Assembly (NCBI GenBank): GCA_035502995.1
Contig: DATJTW010000102.1
Span: forward strand, 62,001 to 126,000
Reading direction: 5' to 3'
Origin: CADEED01 sp035502995
GTDB taxonomy: Bacteria; Pseudomonadota; Gammaproteobacteria; Steroidobacterales; Steroidobacteraceae
DNA: 64,000 nucleotides
Positions within the stretch are counted from its first letter, which is position 1, and the number at the start of each line of letters is the position of its first letter. Under the pieces are notes generated by a model that was given only the letters and a program-made list of their open reading frames with translations, searched no databases and had not been told where the DNA came from. The position numbers and the translations under genes were made by a program. Shown in pieces: positions 43,258 through 52,412 of the stretch.

Positions 43258-44520
43258 TCAGGCCGACCCCGAGGCGGGCGCACGCCGCTCGCGCACCCAC
43301 AGCGGCAACGTGATCAGGAATCCCGACAGCGACAGCAGGCCGAAGAACCACAACATGCCGTCGTACCCGGCCGGGTTGGCCGCGCTCGCGCCGTTGACGT
43401 CGTTGAGCCGGCCAGCGATGACGTTCGCCGCGGTCATGCCGATGTTCTCGAGCATGGTCATCAATCCATACGCGGTGCCGAGCTGCGCCGGCTCGACGTA
43501 CTTCGCGACGGCCGGCCACAGCACCGCGGGCACCAGCGAGAACGCGATACCGAGCAGCGCGGTGGGCAGCCACAACGCCTGCGAGCTCTCCGCCAACACC
43601 AGGAAACTCAGCGGCAGCAGCAGCGAACCGACGACCATCAGCAGCGCGTGTTTGCCGATGCGATCGACCAGCAGGCCGAACAGCGGCGTCGCGAACACCG
43701 CGGCAAGGAACACGTAGCTGTTCAGCGTGCTCGACTCCTCGAGCGTGAGGCCGTGCGCATGCTGGAAGTACTTGATCGAGAACGTGCTGCGGAACGCGAA
43801 GATCACCGAGTAGAACGCGACGCACAACGCGACCACGTACCAGTAGTCGGCGCGGAAGCGCACGAGGCTGCGCCAGTCGAACCGCTCGGCGGGCGGCGCG
43901 ACGGTCAGCGTACCGCGTGCTGCTTCGCGGCGGTCGACGACGAAGTAGACCAGCGCGCCGGCGAAGCAGGCCGCCGCGAACCCGACCGCCAGCCACAGCG
44001 GCGGCTGCCAGCCCTGCGCGTACAGGTCGCTGGCGAACGAAGGCGACCGATCCGCGAGATACGAGCCCAGCCGCGACACGCTGACGTTGATCGCCAGGAA
44101 CAGCGCGAACCAGCGGCCGACGAACCACTGCGCCAGCGCCACCAGCCCCGCGACGATCATCGTCTCAGCGCCGATGCCGAACAGCAGCCGGCCGATCGCC
44201 ATGACGACGAACTGCTCGCCCAGCGCGGTGACGACCGCGCCGACCAGGCACATCGCCGTGGTCGCGACCATGATGGCCCGTGCGCTGAAGCGGTCCACCA
44301 GGATGCCGCCGACCAGCACCAGGAAAACGTTGGGCAGGCTGTAGATGGCATTCAGCGTGCCGATCTGCGTGTCGCTGAAGCCGAGCTGGCGCGACAGCAG
44401 GTCGGCGACCGGGCCGATGCTGTCGTAGACGTAGTAGTTGCCGATGCTCGCCAGCGACACGCCGATGAGCATCACGACTTGTGCGGCGATCGACGGGCGG
44501 GCGGCGGAGGTCGGCGTCAT
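43258..44520 (-). CDS. MFS transporter
   Basis: A 420-residue inner-membrane protein with about 12 hydrophobic segments. It has a loop-2 motif GGILVDRFSARAIM and a repeat after the sixth segment, GLLVDRIGKHALLM. Both are the usual major-facilitator signatures (GxxxDRxGRR-like). The substrate cannot be told from sequence. It stands alone between the sigma-54 activator and a divergently unrelated oxidoreductase on the same strand, 25 nt downstream of that gene's stop side. Confidence 0.88.
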   Translation of the reverse strand: MTPTSAARPSIAAQVVMLIGVSLASIGNYYVYDSIGPVADLLSRQLGFSDTQIGTLNAIYSLPNVFLVLVGGILVDRFSARAIMVATTAMCLVGAVVTALGEQFVVMAIGRLLFGIGAETMIVAGLVALAQWFVGRWFALFLAINVSVSRLGSYLADRSPSFASDLYAQGWQPPLWLAVGFAAACFAGALVYFVVDRREAARGTLTVAPPAERFDWRSLVRFRADYWYVVALCVAFYSVIFAFRSTFSIKYFQHAHGLTLEESSTLNSYVFLAAVFATPLFGLLVDRIGKHALLMVVGSLLLPLSFLVLAESSQALWLPTALLGIAFSLVPAVLWPAVAKYVEPAQLGTAYGLMTMLENIGMTAANVIAGRLNDVNGASAANPAGYDGMLWFFGLLSLSGFLITLPLWVRERRAPASGSA

Positions 44521-44545
44521 GCCGCGAGTCTAATCGATCGACTTG

Positions 44546-45652
44546 CTAGTCGATGGCGAGCGTGACCTTGCCGCGCGCGTGTCCTTCCTCCACGTACGCC
44601 ACCGCCGCGGCCGCATCGGCCAGCTCGTACGACCTGTCGAGCACGGGCTTCAGCTTGCCGGCGGCCAGCAGGTCACGGAGATACGCGAGATCGGCCGGGT
44701 TCAGCTCGGCCAGCATCATCGAGAACGACGGATCGACGAACGGATCGTAGATCGCGGCCTTCAATCCCTTCGACAGCGGCCCGATCCAGTTGCCGTCGCT
44801 GGGACCGCCGACCATCACGTAGATGCCGTCGGGCGTCAGCACGTGGCGGTACTCGGTGAGGTCGCGGTTGCCGACGGTGTCGATGATCACGTCGTAACGC
44901 TCCGGCCGCTGCACGAAATCCTCGGTCTTGTAGTCGACGACGAGATCCGCGCCGAGCCCGCGCACCATCTCCACGTTGCGCGTGCTGCACACGCCGGTGA
45001 CGGTGGCGCCGAGATGTTTGGCGATTTGAACGGCGAACGTGCCGACGCCGCCCGACGCGCCGTTGACGAGCACCTTCTGCCCGGCCTTCACCTTGCCCTT
45101 GTCGCGCAACGCCTGCAGTGCGGTGACGGCGGCGATGGGCACCGCCGCGGCCTGTTCGAACGACAGGTTCTCCGGCTTCAGCACGATGTTCCGCGCGGCG
45201 CGAACGACCAGATACTCGGCGAACGCGCCGCTGCGGCCGCCGAACACGGCGTCGCCGGGCTTGAAGGTCTTCACGTCCGCGCCGACCGCCTCGACGACGC
45301 CGGCGAAGTCGACGCCGAAGCTCGGGTCCTTCGGCCGGCCCATGCCGGCGCCAAGCCGCATGATGTATGGCGTGCCGTGCATGTAATGGAAGTCGAGCGG
45401 GTTCACGCCGGCGGCGCGCACGTGCACCAGCACCTCGTCGGCAGCCGGCACCGGCTTCGCGACGCGCTCGAGCTTCAGCACCTCGGGGCCGCCGTAGCAG
45501 CGGTACGCGATGGCGTTCATCGACGCCGCGCCCGACACTGGCGCCGCGCCGGCCTCACAAGGCGCGTCGTGGCTGAGGAAGAACGCGAACACGCCCGCGG
45601 CCACGATCAGCACCAGCAGGATGATCCGGGAAATCTTGAGTTTTCGTGCCAT
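44546..45652 (-). CDS. Membrane-anchored NAD(P)-dependent alcohol dehydrogenase/quinone reductase-like protein
   Basis: A 368-residue medium-chain dehydrogenase of the zinc-free quinone-oxidoreductase type. Visible features are MNAIAYRCYGGPEVLKLE (about residue 45), AAGVNPLDFHY, FAGVVEAVG and the nucleotide-binding VLVNGASGGVGTFAVQIAK. Unusually, residues about 9-27 form a hydrophobic segment ahead of the catalytic domain, so the protein may be membrane-tethered. An internal ATG at the classical start (MNAIAY) is a possible alternative. The codons before 45652 lie in a divergent promoter region and were not included. Confidence 0.8.
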   Translation of the reverse strand: MARKLKISRIILLVLIVAAGVFAFFLSHDAPCEAGAAPVSGAASMNAIAYRCYGGPEVLKLERVAKPVPAADEVLVHVRAAGVNPLDFHYMHGTPYIMRLGAGMGRPKDPSFGVDFAGVVEAVGADVKTFKPGDAVFGGRSGAFAEYLVVRAARNIVLKPENLSFEQAAAVPIAAVTALQALRDKGKVKAGQKVLVNGASGGVGTFAVQIAKHLGATVTGVCSTRNVEMVRGLGADLVVDYKTEDFVQRPERYDVIIDTVGNRDLTEYRHVLTPDGIYVMVGGPSDGNWIGPLSKGLKAAIYDPFVDPSFSMMLAELNPADLAYLRDLLAAGKLKPVLDRSYELADAAAAVAYVEEGHARGKVTLAID

Positions 45653-45698
45653 GTGTCCAACCATGCGCGCACCGCGCGTCGCTTGCCAGGGGATCCCG

Positions 45699-46913
45699 AT
45701 GTCTCGACTCTCGTCAGCTCTCGTCCGGCTGTCCGCCGCCCTCGTCTTTGCCGCAACCCAGGCCTTCGCCGCGCCCGCGGACGACCTCGCGCACGCGCGC
45801 CGCGTGCTCGCGAAGGCCATCCTCTTCGACGGCCACAACGACCTGCCGTGGGCCATCCGCACGGACAAGGACCATCCGAACGACGTCGTCGGCTACGACC
45901 TGCGCAAGACCGCGCCGGGCCAGACCGACATCGCCCGCCTGCGCGCCGGCGGAGTCTCGGCCCAATTCTGGTCCGTCTACATCCCCGGCGAGATGAAAGA
46001 TCATTTAGCCGCGACGCAGCTCGAGCAGATCGACCTGATGCGCCGCGTGATCGCCCGCTACCCGGACGTGTTCCAGCTCGCCGCCACCGCCAGTGATATA
46101 CGGACGGCGAAGAAAAACGGGCGCATCGGCTCGATGCTCGGCATCGAGGGCGGCCATGCCATCGAGAACTCCCTCGGCGCGCTGCGGGCGTATTACGACC
46201 TCGGCGTGCGCTACATGACGTTGACGCACAATTCGACGCTCGACTGGGCGGACTCCGCGGCCGACGTGCCCACGCACCACGGCCTGACGCCGTTCGGCGA
46301 GCAGGTGGTGGGGGAGATGAACCGCCTCGGCATGTTGGTGGATCTCTCGCACACGTCGGCGGAGACCATGGACGACGCGCTGCGCGTGTCGAAGGCGCCG
46401 GTGATCTGGTCGCATTCGTCGGCGCGCGCGGTCTGCGACGTGCCGCGCAACATCCCCGACGAGATCCTGAAACGCGTGCCGGCGAATGGCGGCGTGGTGA
46501 TGGTCACGTTCGTCGCCGGGTTCACGGACCCGGACGTCGCGAAGGTGATGCAGCCGAAGATCGAGGAGTACAACCGCCGCTCGAAGGCGTTGAACACGGA
46601 GGCCGAGCGCGAGGCGCTGCGCGTCTCGCTGTTCGAGGGCGTCAAACTACCCGTGACGACGATCGCGAAGGTCGCGGACCAGGTCGACTACGTGCGCAAG
46701 GTCGCCGGCGTCGATCACGTCGGCCTCGGCGGTGATTTCGACGGCAACACCGAGTGGCCGGAAGGGTTGTCCGACGTCTCGATGTATCCGAACCTGTTCG
46801 CCGAGCTGATCCGCCGCGGCTGGAGCGATGCGGACCTGGCGAAGCTCGCCGGCGAGAACGTGCTCCGCGCGCTGGAACGCGCGGAGCAGGTTTCGAAAGA
46901 GCTGAGTCGTTAG
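45699..46913 (+). CDS. Membrane dipeptidase, peptidase family M19
   Basis: A 404-residue protein with a signal peptide (to about AFA-A). Zinc ligands and family motifs are present: DGHNDLPW, GIEGGHAI, YMTLTHN, LVDLSHTS, WSHSSA and DHVGLGGDFDG. M19 enzymes are renal-dipeptidase-like and cleave dipeptides, including those with D-residues. CAGGGGA precedes the chosen ATG; an in-frame ATG at 45663 would spoil the signal peptide. The stop overlaps the convergent DUF4199 gene by 4 nt. Confidence 0.9.
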   Translation: MSRLSSALVRLSAALVFAATQAFAAPADDLAHARRVLAKAILFDGHNDLPWAIRTDKDHPNDVVGYDLRKTAPGQTDIARLRAGGVSAQFWSVYIPGEMKDHLAATQLEQIDLMRRVIARYPDVFQLAATASDIRTAKKNGRIGSMLGIEGGHAIENSLGALRAYYDLGVRYMTLTHNSTLDWADSAADVPTHHGLTPFGEQVVGEMNRLGMLVDLSHTSAETMDDALRVSKAPVIWSHSSARAVCDVPRNIPDEILKRVPANGGVVMVTFVAGFTDPDVAKVMQPKIEEYNRRSKALNTEAEREALRVSLFEGVKLPVTTIAKVADQVDYVRKVAGVDHVGLGGDFDGNTEWPEGLSDVSMYPNLFAELIRRGWSDADLAKLAGENVLRALERAEQVSKELSR

Positions 46914-47455
46914 GCCGGCGCCCGCGCCGGCAACACGCGCGGATTCCGCAACACCGCCGCGCTGATCAGCGACACCAGCAGCCCCACCGGGAACATCTCG
47001 ACGAACGTCATCGGGATGCGCACCAGCGGCTTCGCGTACATCGTCGCGAAGTCCTTCGCCTCCGCGGTGGCCTTCGCGATCTGCTCGGGCGTGCCGCCGT
47101 GGTTCTTCACGCTGTCGATCATCGCGTTCGAATACATCGCGATGAAGTCGACGGGGGCGAACGCCATGCAGATCTCCCAGGCGATCACGTAGATCACGCA
47201 GGCCACCGCGCTGATCGCGAGGCCGACGCCGAACGCCGCGCCGAATTTCACGACGCCGCCCTTGAACCGGTCGCGGTACTGCTTGATGCCGAGGAACACG
47301 CTGGTCAGTGCCACGAGCATCGTCAGGTAGCCGATCAGCATCCCGCCCAGCGGGTCGCCGGGGTTCTGCGGATCGGCGGTGAACATCCGCCACGTCATCG
47401 GCGCGGCGACGATGAGGCCGCCGATCAGTCCATATCGCAGGATCAAGGGAAGCAT
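46910..47455 (-). CDS. DUF4199 family membrane protein
   Basis: A 181-residue protein with four hydrophobic segments (about residues 5-22, 38-58, 72-96 and 145-168). It contains the family-type pattern FLGIKQYRDRFKGGVVKFGAAF in the second loop and a helical AEAKDFATMYAKPLVRIPMTF region. DUF4199 proteins have unknown function and often neighbour a LuxR-type gene with two membrane helices, as here. The start is chosen at MLPLILRYG; an upstream extension lacks hydrophobic or ribosome-binding support. Confidence 0.8.
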   Translation of the reverse strand: MLPLILRYGLIGGLIVAAPMTWRMFTADPQNPGDPLGGMLIGYLTMLVALTSVFLGIKQYRDRFKGGVVKFGAAFGVGLAISAVACVIYVIAWEICMAFAPVDFIAMYSNAMIDSVKNHGGTPEQIAKATAEAKDFATMYAKPLVRIPMTFVEMFPVGLLVSLISAAVLRNPRVLPARAPA

Positions 47456-47566
47456 GGGACACCTTCTTCGTTGGAATGGAGTCGCATCAATGTCCGCGCG
47501 GCGTGGCCCGGGCAATCGTATGAAAGGGTGATTCGGGCGAAATCGTCACGTCGGCGCGGCCCGGGC

Positions 47567-47989
47567 CTAGCGAATCAGCCCCAATTCCCGCGCCCGCGAG
47601 ATCGCCGCCGTCCGCCGCCCTACCTGCAGCTTCTCGAACAGCTTCGCGACGTGCGTCTTCACGGTATTCGGCGACACCGCCAGCTGGTTCGCGATCTCCT
47701 TGTTCGACCGCCCGCCCGCCAGCAGCTCGAGCACTTCGCGTTCCCGGTCGCTGATGCCCAGCGATTCGAACGCCTGCACGTTGACCTCGAACGGCGCCGG
47801 CGGCGCGCGCCGGAACAGCCGCGCGCCGGCCCACACGCCCAGCGCCAGGAACGCGACCCCGATCAGCGCCGCGTACACCTGGAATGGATACGCGCGCACG
47901 AGGTACTGGTACTCGAGCCACTGCAGCCCCACGGCGCCGAGCGCCAGCAGGGCGCCGTAGACGAGGACGGTGCGCACCACGGAATTCAT
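47567..47989 (-). CDS. Membrane-anchored LuxR-type transcriptional regulator
   Basis: A 140-residue protein with two predicted membrane helices (about 5-25 and 37-60) and a C-terminal LuxR/GerE helix-turn-helix (SDREREVLELLAGGRSNKEIANQLAVSPNTVKTHVAKLFEKL). There is no receiver or autoinducer domain. It precedes the DUF4199 gene on the same strand by 111 nt. The two likely form a sensor-regulator pair in the inner membrane, an inference from co-occurrence. Confidence 0.85.
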   Translation of the reverse strand: MNSVVRTVLVYGALLALGAVGLQWLEYQYLVRAYPFQVYAALIGVAFLALGVWAGARLFRRAPPAPFEVNVQAFESLGISDREREVLELLAGGRSNKEIANQLAVSPNTVKTHVAKLFEKLQVGRRTAAISRARELGLIR

Positions 47990-48143
47990 GGACGAAGTAT
48001 GAGCGCTCTCCTACAGTCGCGCACGGAGTCCGGACCTGACGGGAACGCGGACCGGCTCACTACCATGGCCGGTGTTGGGCGTCGTCGCGCACCCGCGCGA
48101 ACAACAAACAATCGGCACGACTCCCGCTGCGAAGGAGTTCGCC
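47990..48143. promoter_or_regulatory. Divergent promoter region, LuxR regulator and sugar dehydrogenase
   Basis: These 154 nt separate divergent genes and must hold both promoters. No strong -35/-10 pair is evident. The ribosome-binding sequence GAAGGAGTT for the dehydrogenase is at 48131-48139. Confidence 0.4.
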
Positions 48144-49526
48144 ATGTCGATACGTTTTCCGAAGATCGTTTCCCTTGGCGTCGCGTCGGTCGTCGCGGTG
48201 TCCGCGTTCGTCGCGTGCACGGCGTGCACGTCGGTCGGTCCCACGCGCGTGGGACCCGTGGCATCGCCGGAGTCGAGCATCGGCGCATCGCCGACGCTGC
48301 CCGAGCCGAACAAGAAGCTGATCCCGACCGTGCAGATCGCGCCGGCCATCGGCTGGCCGCTGCAGGGCAAGCCGACCGCCGCGCCCGGTGTCGCCGTGAA
48401 GGCGTTCGCGTCGGGGCTCGTGCATCCGCGCTGGCTCACGGTGCTGCCGAACGGCGACGTGCTGGTCGCCGAGTCCAACGCGCCCGTGCGGCCGAAGGAT
48501 GGCGGCGGCGTGAAGGGCCTGGTGATGAAGCAGGTGATGAAGAAGGCCGGTGCGACGATCCCGTCACCCGACCGCATCACGCTGCTGCGCGACGCCGACG
48601 GCGACGGCATCGCCGAGCTGAAGACGGTGTTCCTCGGCGATCTGCATTCGCCGTTCGGCATGGCGCTGATCGGCGAGGACCTGTACGTCGCGAACACCGA
48701 CGCCATCCTGAAGTTCAGATACGTGCCGGGCGCGACGAAGATCGAGGGCGCCGGCACCAAGCTCACGGACCTGCCCGGCGGCGAGATCAACCATCACTGG
48801 ACGAAGAACATCATCGCCAGCCGCGACGGCACGAAGCTCTACGCGACGGTGGGTTCGAACAGCAACGTCGCCGAGAACGGCATTGCGGCGGAAGAGGGCC
48901 GTGCCGCGATCTGGGAAGTGGACGTCGCGAGCGGACAGAAACGCCTCTTTGCCACCGGCCTGCGCAATCCGAACGGGCTCGCCTGGGAGCCGTCGAGTGG
49001 CGCGTTGTGGACCGTCGCGAACGAACGCGACGAGCTCGGCAACGACCTCGTGCCTGACTACCTGACCTCCGTGCAGGACGGCGCGTTCTACGGCTGGCCC
49101 TACAGCTACTACGGCCAACACGTCGACGCGCGCGTGTCGCCGCCGCGGCCCGAGCTCGTGGCGAAGGCGATCGCGCCCGACTATGCGCTGGGCGCACACG
49201 TCGCGGCGCTGGGTCTCGCGGCCGCGGAGAAGACCGCGCTGCCGGCGCCGTTCGCCAACGGCATGTTCGTCGGCCTGCACGGCTCGTGGAACCGCAAGCC
49301 GCCGGCCGGATACAAGGTGGCGTTCGTGCCGTTCGCCAACGGCAAGCCCTCGGGCCCGCCGGTGGACCTGCTGACCGGCTTCGTCAACGACAACGGCGAG
49401 GCGCGCGGCCGGCCGGTGGGCGTGGCGTTCGACGCGGCGGGCGCGCTGCTGGTCGCGGACGACGTCGGCAACGTGGTGTGGCGCGCGACGGCGAAGCCGG
49501 CGAAGGCGGTCGCGCAGGCGCAGTGA
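48144..49526 (+). CDS. PQQ-type soluble sugar/sorbosone dehydrogenase, lipoprotein
   Basis: A 460-residue protein with a lipoprotein-like signal (cysteines near residues 24-27, FVACTAC). It shows the six-bladed propeller motifs of the glucose/sorbosone dehydrogenase family: HPRWLTVLPNGDVLVAESN, SPFGMALIGEDLYVANTD, GLRNPNGLAWEPSSGALW and GLHGSWNRKPPAGYKV. It probably oxidises sugars or sugar aldehydes in the periplasm with PQQ. Downstream is a GH3 glycosidase on the same strand, so the two may cooperate in sugar use. Confidence 0.88.
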   Translation: MSIRFPKIVSLGVASVVAVSAFVACTACTSVGPTRVGPVASPESSIGASPTLPEPNKKLIPTVQIAPAIGWPLQGKPTAAPGVAVKAFASGLVHPRWLTVLPNGDVLVAESNAPVRPKDGGGVKGLVMKQVMKKAGATIPSPDRITLLRDADGDGIAELKTVFLGDLHSPFGMALIGEDLYVANTDAILKFRYVPGATKIEGAGTKLTDLPGGEINHHWTKNIIASRDGTKLYATVGSNSNVAENGIAAEEGRAAIWEVDVASGQKRLFATGLRNPNGLAWEPSSGALWTVANERDELGNDLVPDYLTSVQDGAFYGWPYSYYGQHVDARVSPPRPELVAKAIAPDYALGAHVAALGLAAAEKTALPAPFANGMFVGLHGSWNRKPPAGYKVAFVPFANGKPSGPPVDLLTGFVNDNGEARGRPVGVAFDAAGALLVADDVGNVVWRATAKPAKAVAQAQ

Positions 49527-49580
49527 AATAATCGGCGCGCCGTGCTCAAATCGCGCCTCGTGTCCAACGAGGGGTGGTTC

Positions 49581-51800
49581 ATGAGCATGCGTCGCGCCGT
49601 TCTTGCCGGTTCCTGTTTGTTTGCGCTGGTCGCCACCGGCTCCGCGGCCGCCGACGAGGCGCCGAAACCGTGGATGAACACCTCGCTGGAAGCGGACCAG
49701 CGCGCCAGCCTCGTCGTCGCGCAGATGACGACCGAGGAGAAGCAGACGCTGGTGTTCGGCTACTTCGGCACCGACGCGCCGTGGAAGAAATACACCATCG
49801 CGCCCGAAGCGCTCGAAGGATCCGCCGGCTACGTGCCGGGCATCCCGCGGCTCGGCATCCCGCCGCAGTGGATCGCCGATGCCGGCATCGGCGTCGCTAC
49901 GCAGGGCGGCGCGAAGCAGAAGCGCGAGCGCACGTCCTTGCCCTCCGGCATGGCCACGGCCGCCACGTGGAACCCGGAGCTCGCGTTCGATGCCGGCGCG
50001 ATGATCGGCGCCGAGGCGCGCGCGTCCGGCTTCAACGTGTTGCTGGCCGGCGGCGTGAACCTGGTGCGCGAGCCGCGCAATGGCCGCAACTTCGAATACG
50101 GCGGTGAAGATCCGCTGCTGGCCGGCATGATCGTCGGGGCGCAGATCCGCGGCATCGAGTCGAACCACATCATCTCGACCGTCAAGCACTACGCGTTGAA
50201 CGATCAGGAGACGGATCGCAACCAGGTCAACGTCGTGATCGACCGCGCGCAGGCGCGCATGTCCGACCTGCTGGCGTTCCAGATCGCGATCGACCAGTCG
50301 AGCCCGGGCTCGGTCATGTGCTCGTACAACAAGGTGTGGGGCGACCACGCCTGCGAGAGCGCCTATCTACTGAGCGACCTCCTGCGCCGCGACTGGGGCT
50401 GGCGCGGCTACGTGATGTCCGACTGGGGCGCGACGCACAGCACCGGCAAGGCGGCGAACGCCGGCCTCGACCAGCAGTCCGGCTGGCCGTTCGACGACAA
50501 GCCGTACTTCGGCGAGCTGATGCTGAAGGCGGTGCAGTCGGGCGAGGTCGCCGATCGGCGGCTGACCGAGATGGCGCGGCGCATCGTGCGCACGTTGTTC
50601 GCCAAGGGCGTCATCGACAACCCGGTGAAGATCGCGGACATCGACTACGCGGCGCATGCCGCGGTGACGCGTGCCGGCGCCGAGCAGGGCGCAGTGCTGC
50701 TGAAGAACGACAAGATCCTGCCGCTGACCGCGAAGGCGAAACGCATCGCGGTGATCGGCGGCTGGGCCGACAAGGGCGTGCTGGCCGGCGGCGGTTCGTC
50801 GCTGGTGTATCCGATCGGCGGCAACGCGGTGCCGGGCATGGAGCCGAAGGTGTGGCCGGGGCCGATCATGGTCCACCCGTCGTCGCCGCTGAAGGCGATC
50901 CAGGCGCTGGCGCCGAAGGCCAGCGTGGAGTTCGCGAGCGGCACCGACCGCGCCGCGGCCGCGGCGCTGGCGAAGCGCAGCGACGTGGTGCTGGTGTTCG
51001 CGACGCAATGGAACGGCGAATCGTTCGACTCGCCGTTGACGCTCGAGCACGATCAGGACGCATTGATCGACGCGGTTGCCGCCGCGAACCCGAACACGGT
51101 CGTCGTGCTCGAGAGCGGTGGTGCGGTGCTGATGCCGTGGGTCGGCAAGGTGAAGGGCGTGCTCGCCGCGTGGTACCCGGGCACGAGCGGTGGCGAGGCG
51201 ATCGCGAACGTGCTGTTCGGCCGCGTGAACCCGTCGGGACGTCTGCCGATCACGTTCCCCGCCGATGAATCGCAGCTGCCGCGCAAGGATCTGGTGGAGA
51301 AGGACGCGCAGGGTGCGTCGCTGCTGACCGCGACCTACAAGGAAGGTGCGACCGTCGGCTACAAGTGGTACGAGGCTAACAAGCTCACGCCGCTGTTCCC
51401 GTTCGGCTTCGGCCTCGGATACACGTCGTTCGCGTATCGCGACCTCGCGGCGCATTCGGAAAAGGACGGTGTCGTCGTGAAGTTCCGCGTCACGAACACC
51501 GGCGCGCGTGATGGGTACGCCGTGCCGCAGATCTACATCGCGCCCGCGGCCGGCGGCTGGGAAGGACCGAAGCGGCTCGGCGGCTGGCGCAAGGTGGACA
51601 TCAAGCGCGGCGCGAAGGCGGATCTCGAGGTGCGCATCGATCCGCGGCTGCTGGCGGTGTTCAAGGACGCCGACAACGCCTGGCACATCGAGGGTGGCAG
51701 CTATCGCGTGACGCTCGGCGAGTCCTCGGCCGACGTGAAGCTGGAGACCACGGTGCAGGTGCGGGCGCGGACGTTGCCGTCGGGGTGGAAGGCGGACTGA
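49581..51800 (+). CDS. Secreted glycoside hydrolase family 3 beta-glucosidase
   Basis: A 739-residue protein with a signal peptide (to about GSAAA). The GH3 N-terminal TIM barrel ends with the nucleophile Asp281 in VMSDWGA. The KHYALNDQETDR motif supplies substrate contacts. The GH3 C-terminal domain (RIAVIGGWAD, LAAWYPGTSGGEAIANVLFG, NPSGRLPITFP) and the FnIII-like tail (FRVTNTGARDGYAVPQIYI) follow. It likely removes terminal beta-linked glucose from oligosaccharides in the periplasm. The ATG at 49581 has AGGGGT upstream; an earlier in-frame ATG would lengthen the signal region. Confidence 0.93.
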   Translation: MSMRRAVLAGSCLFALVATGSAAADEAPKPWMNTSLEADQRASLVVAQMTTEEKQTLVFGYFGTDAPWKKYTIAPEALEGSAGYVPGIPRLGIPPQWIADAGIGVATQGGAKQKRERTSLPSGMATAATWNPELAFDAGAMIGAEARASGFNVLLAGGVNLVREPRNGRNFEYGGEDPLLAGMIVGAQIRGIESNHIISTVKHYALNDQETDRNQVNVVIDRAQARMSDLLAFQIAIDQSSPGSVMCSYNKVWGDHACESAYLLSDLLRRDWGWRGYVMSDWGATHSTGKAANAGLDQQSGWPFDDKPYFGELMLKAVQSGEVADRRLTEMARRIVRTLFAKGVIDNPVKIADIDYAAHAAVTRAGAEQGAVLLKNDKILPLTAKAKRIAVIGGWADKGVLAGGGSSLVYPIGGNAVPGMEPKVWPGPIMVHPSSPLKAIQALAPKASVEFASGTDRAAAAALAKRSDVVLVFATQWNGESFDSPLTLEHDQDALIDAVAAANPNTVVVLESGGAVLMPWVGKVKGVLAAWYPGTSGGEAIANVLFGRVNPSGRLPITFPADESQLPRKDLVEKDAQGASLLTATYKEGATVGYKWYEANKLTPLFPFGFGLGYTSFAYRDLAAHSEKDGVVVKFRVTNTGARDGYAVPQIYIAPAAGGWEGPKRLGGWRKVDIKRGAKADLEVRIDPRLLAVFKDADNAWHIEGGSYRVTLGESSADVKLETTVQVRARTLPSGWKAD

Positions 51801-51814
51801 CGCCGGTTGCGGCC

Positions 51815-51838
51815 GGGCGATGACACGCGTCATCGCCC
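51815..51838. terminator. Stem-loop after the GH3 gene
   Basis: GGGCGATGAC and GTCATCGCCC form a perfect 10-bp stem around the 4-nt loop ACGC, 15 nt after the stop. There is no T-run, so it is either a Rho-assisted terminator or a 3' stabiliser. Confidence 0.6.
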
Positions 51839-51848
51839 GTAGTCCCGT

Positions 51849-51868
51849 CCGCAGTCATACGCATGCCG
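51849..51868 (+). promoter_or_regulatory. Stress-cluster motif A
   Basis: CCGCA-GTCATACGCA-TGCCG matches the 20-bp pattern CCGCA-N4-TACGTA-TGCGG. It lies 50 nt before the lipoprotein start. It is nested in a larger perfect inverted repeat (CCCGTCCGCA at 51844, TGCGGACGGG at 51869). Confidence 0.5.
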
Positions 51869-51917
51869 TGCGGACGGGCGGGAGGCACGCTGGGCGCCTT
51901 CGGACAGGAGAGCCGAC

Positions 51918-52376
51918 TTGCGCCACCGCCGTTTCGTATCCGCATTCGCCTCGTGCGTTTTTCCATTGCTGGCCGCCTGCGCGATCACCTCCGAGGGTCT
52001 CGGCGTGGACGACCCGCCGCAGGCCGCGCTCGTGCAGTGGCGGGGCTTCGACGCGGTATCGGGTGAGATGGTCGCCTTGCTCCGGGATGGACGGCGCTTC
52101 ACGGGCCCGTATGTCTGGGTCGCGCCCGGTGTCGGCGCGGATCGCCTGGCGCCGCTGCTCGAAGACTGGGGCGGCGCGCGGCATTGGGCCCACTACGAAG
52201 GCGACGTGCTCGCGAGCCTGCGCACCGACGACGGCTCGCGGCTGCGCTGCCGATTCCATCTCGACGAGCCCCAGTCGGGAATGCACGGCGGCGGGGCCGG
52301 CCGATGCCAGGCGACGGACGGCCGATCGTGGCCGGCGCGGTTTCCCGCGCGCGAAGAGCGCGAGGTCTCCACGTGA
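51918..52376 (+). CDS. Small lipoprotein of unknown function
   Basis: A 152-residue protein starting at TTG, with ACAGGAGA 7-14 nt upstream and no better ATG. The signal ends in LLAAC, a good lipobox. The mature part holds beta-rich segments (VALLRDGRRFTGPYVWV, LRTDDGSRLRCRFHLDEPQSGMHGGGAGRCQATDG) that resemble small conserved lipoproteins of the stress cluster type, with no named family recognised. The copy of the cluster motif upstream suggests it belongs to the same regulon. Confidence 0.7.
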   Translation: MRHRRFVSAFASCVFPLLAACAITSEGLGVDDPPQAALVQWRGFDAVSGEMVALLRDGRRFTGPYVWVAPGVGADRLAPLLEDWGGARHWAHYEGDVLASLRTDDGSRLRCRFHLDEPQSGMHGGGAGRCQATDGRSWPARFPAREEREVST

Positions 52377-52412
52377 CGGGCGCATCGCCCGCCCCCTGTC
52401 TACCCTGAAGCG

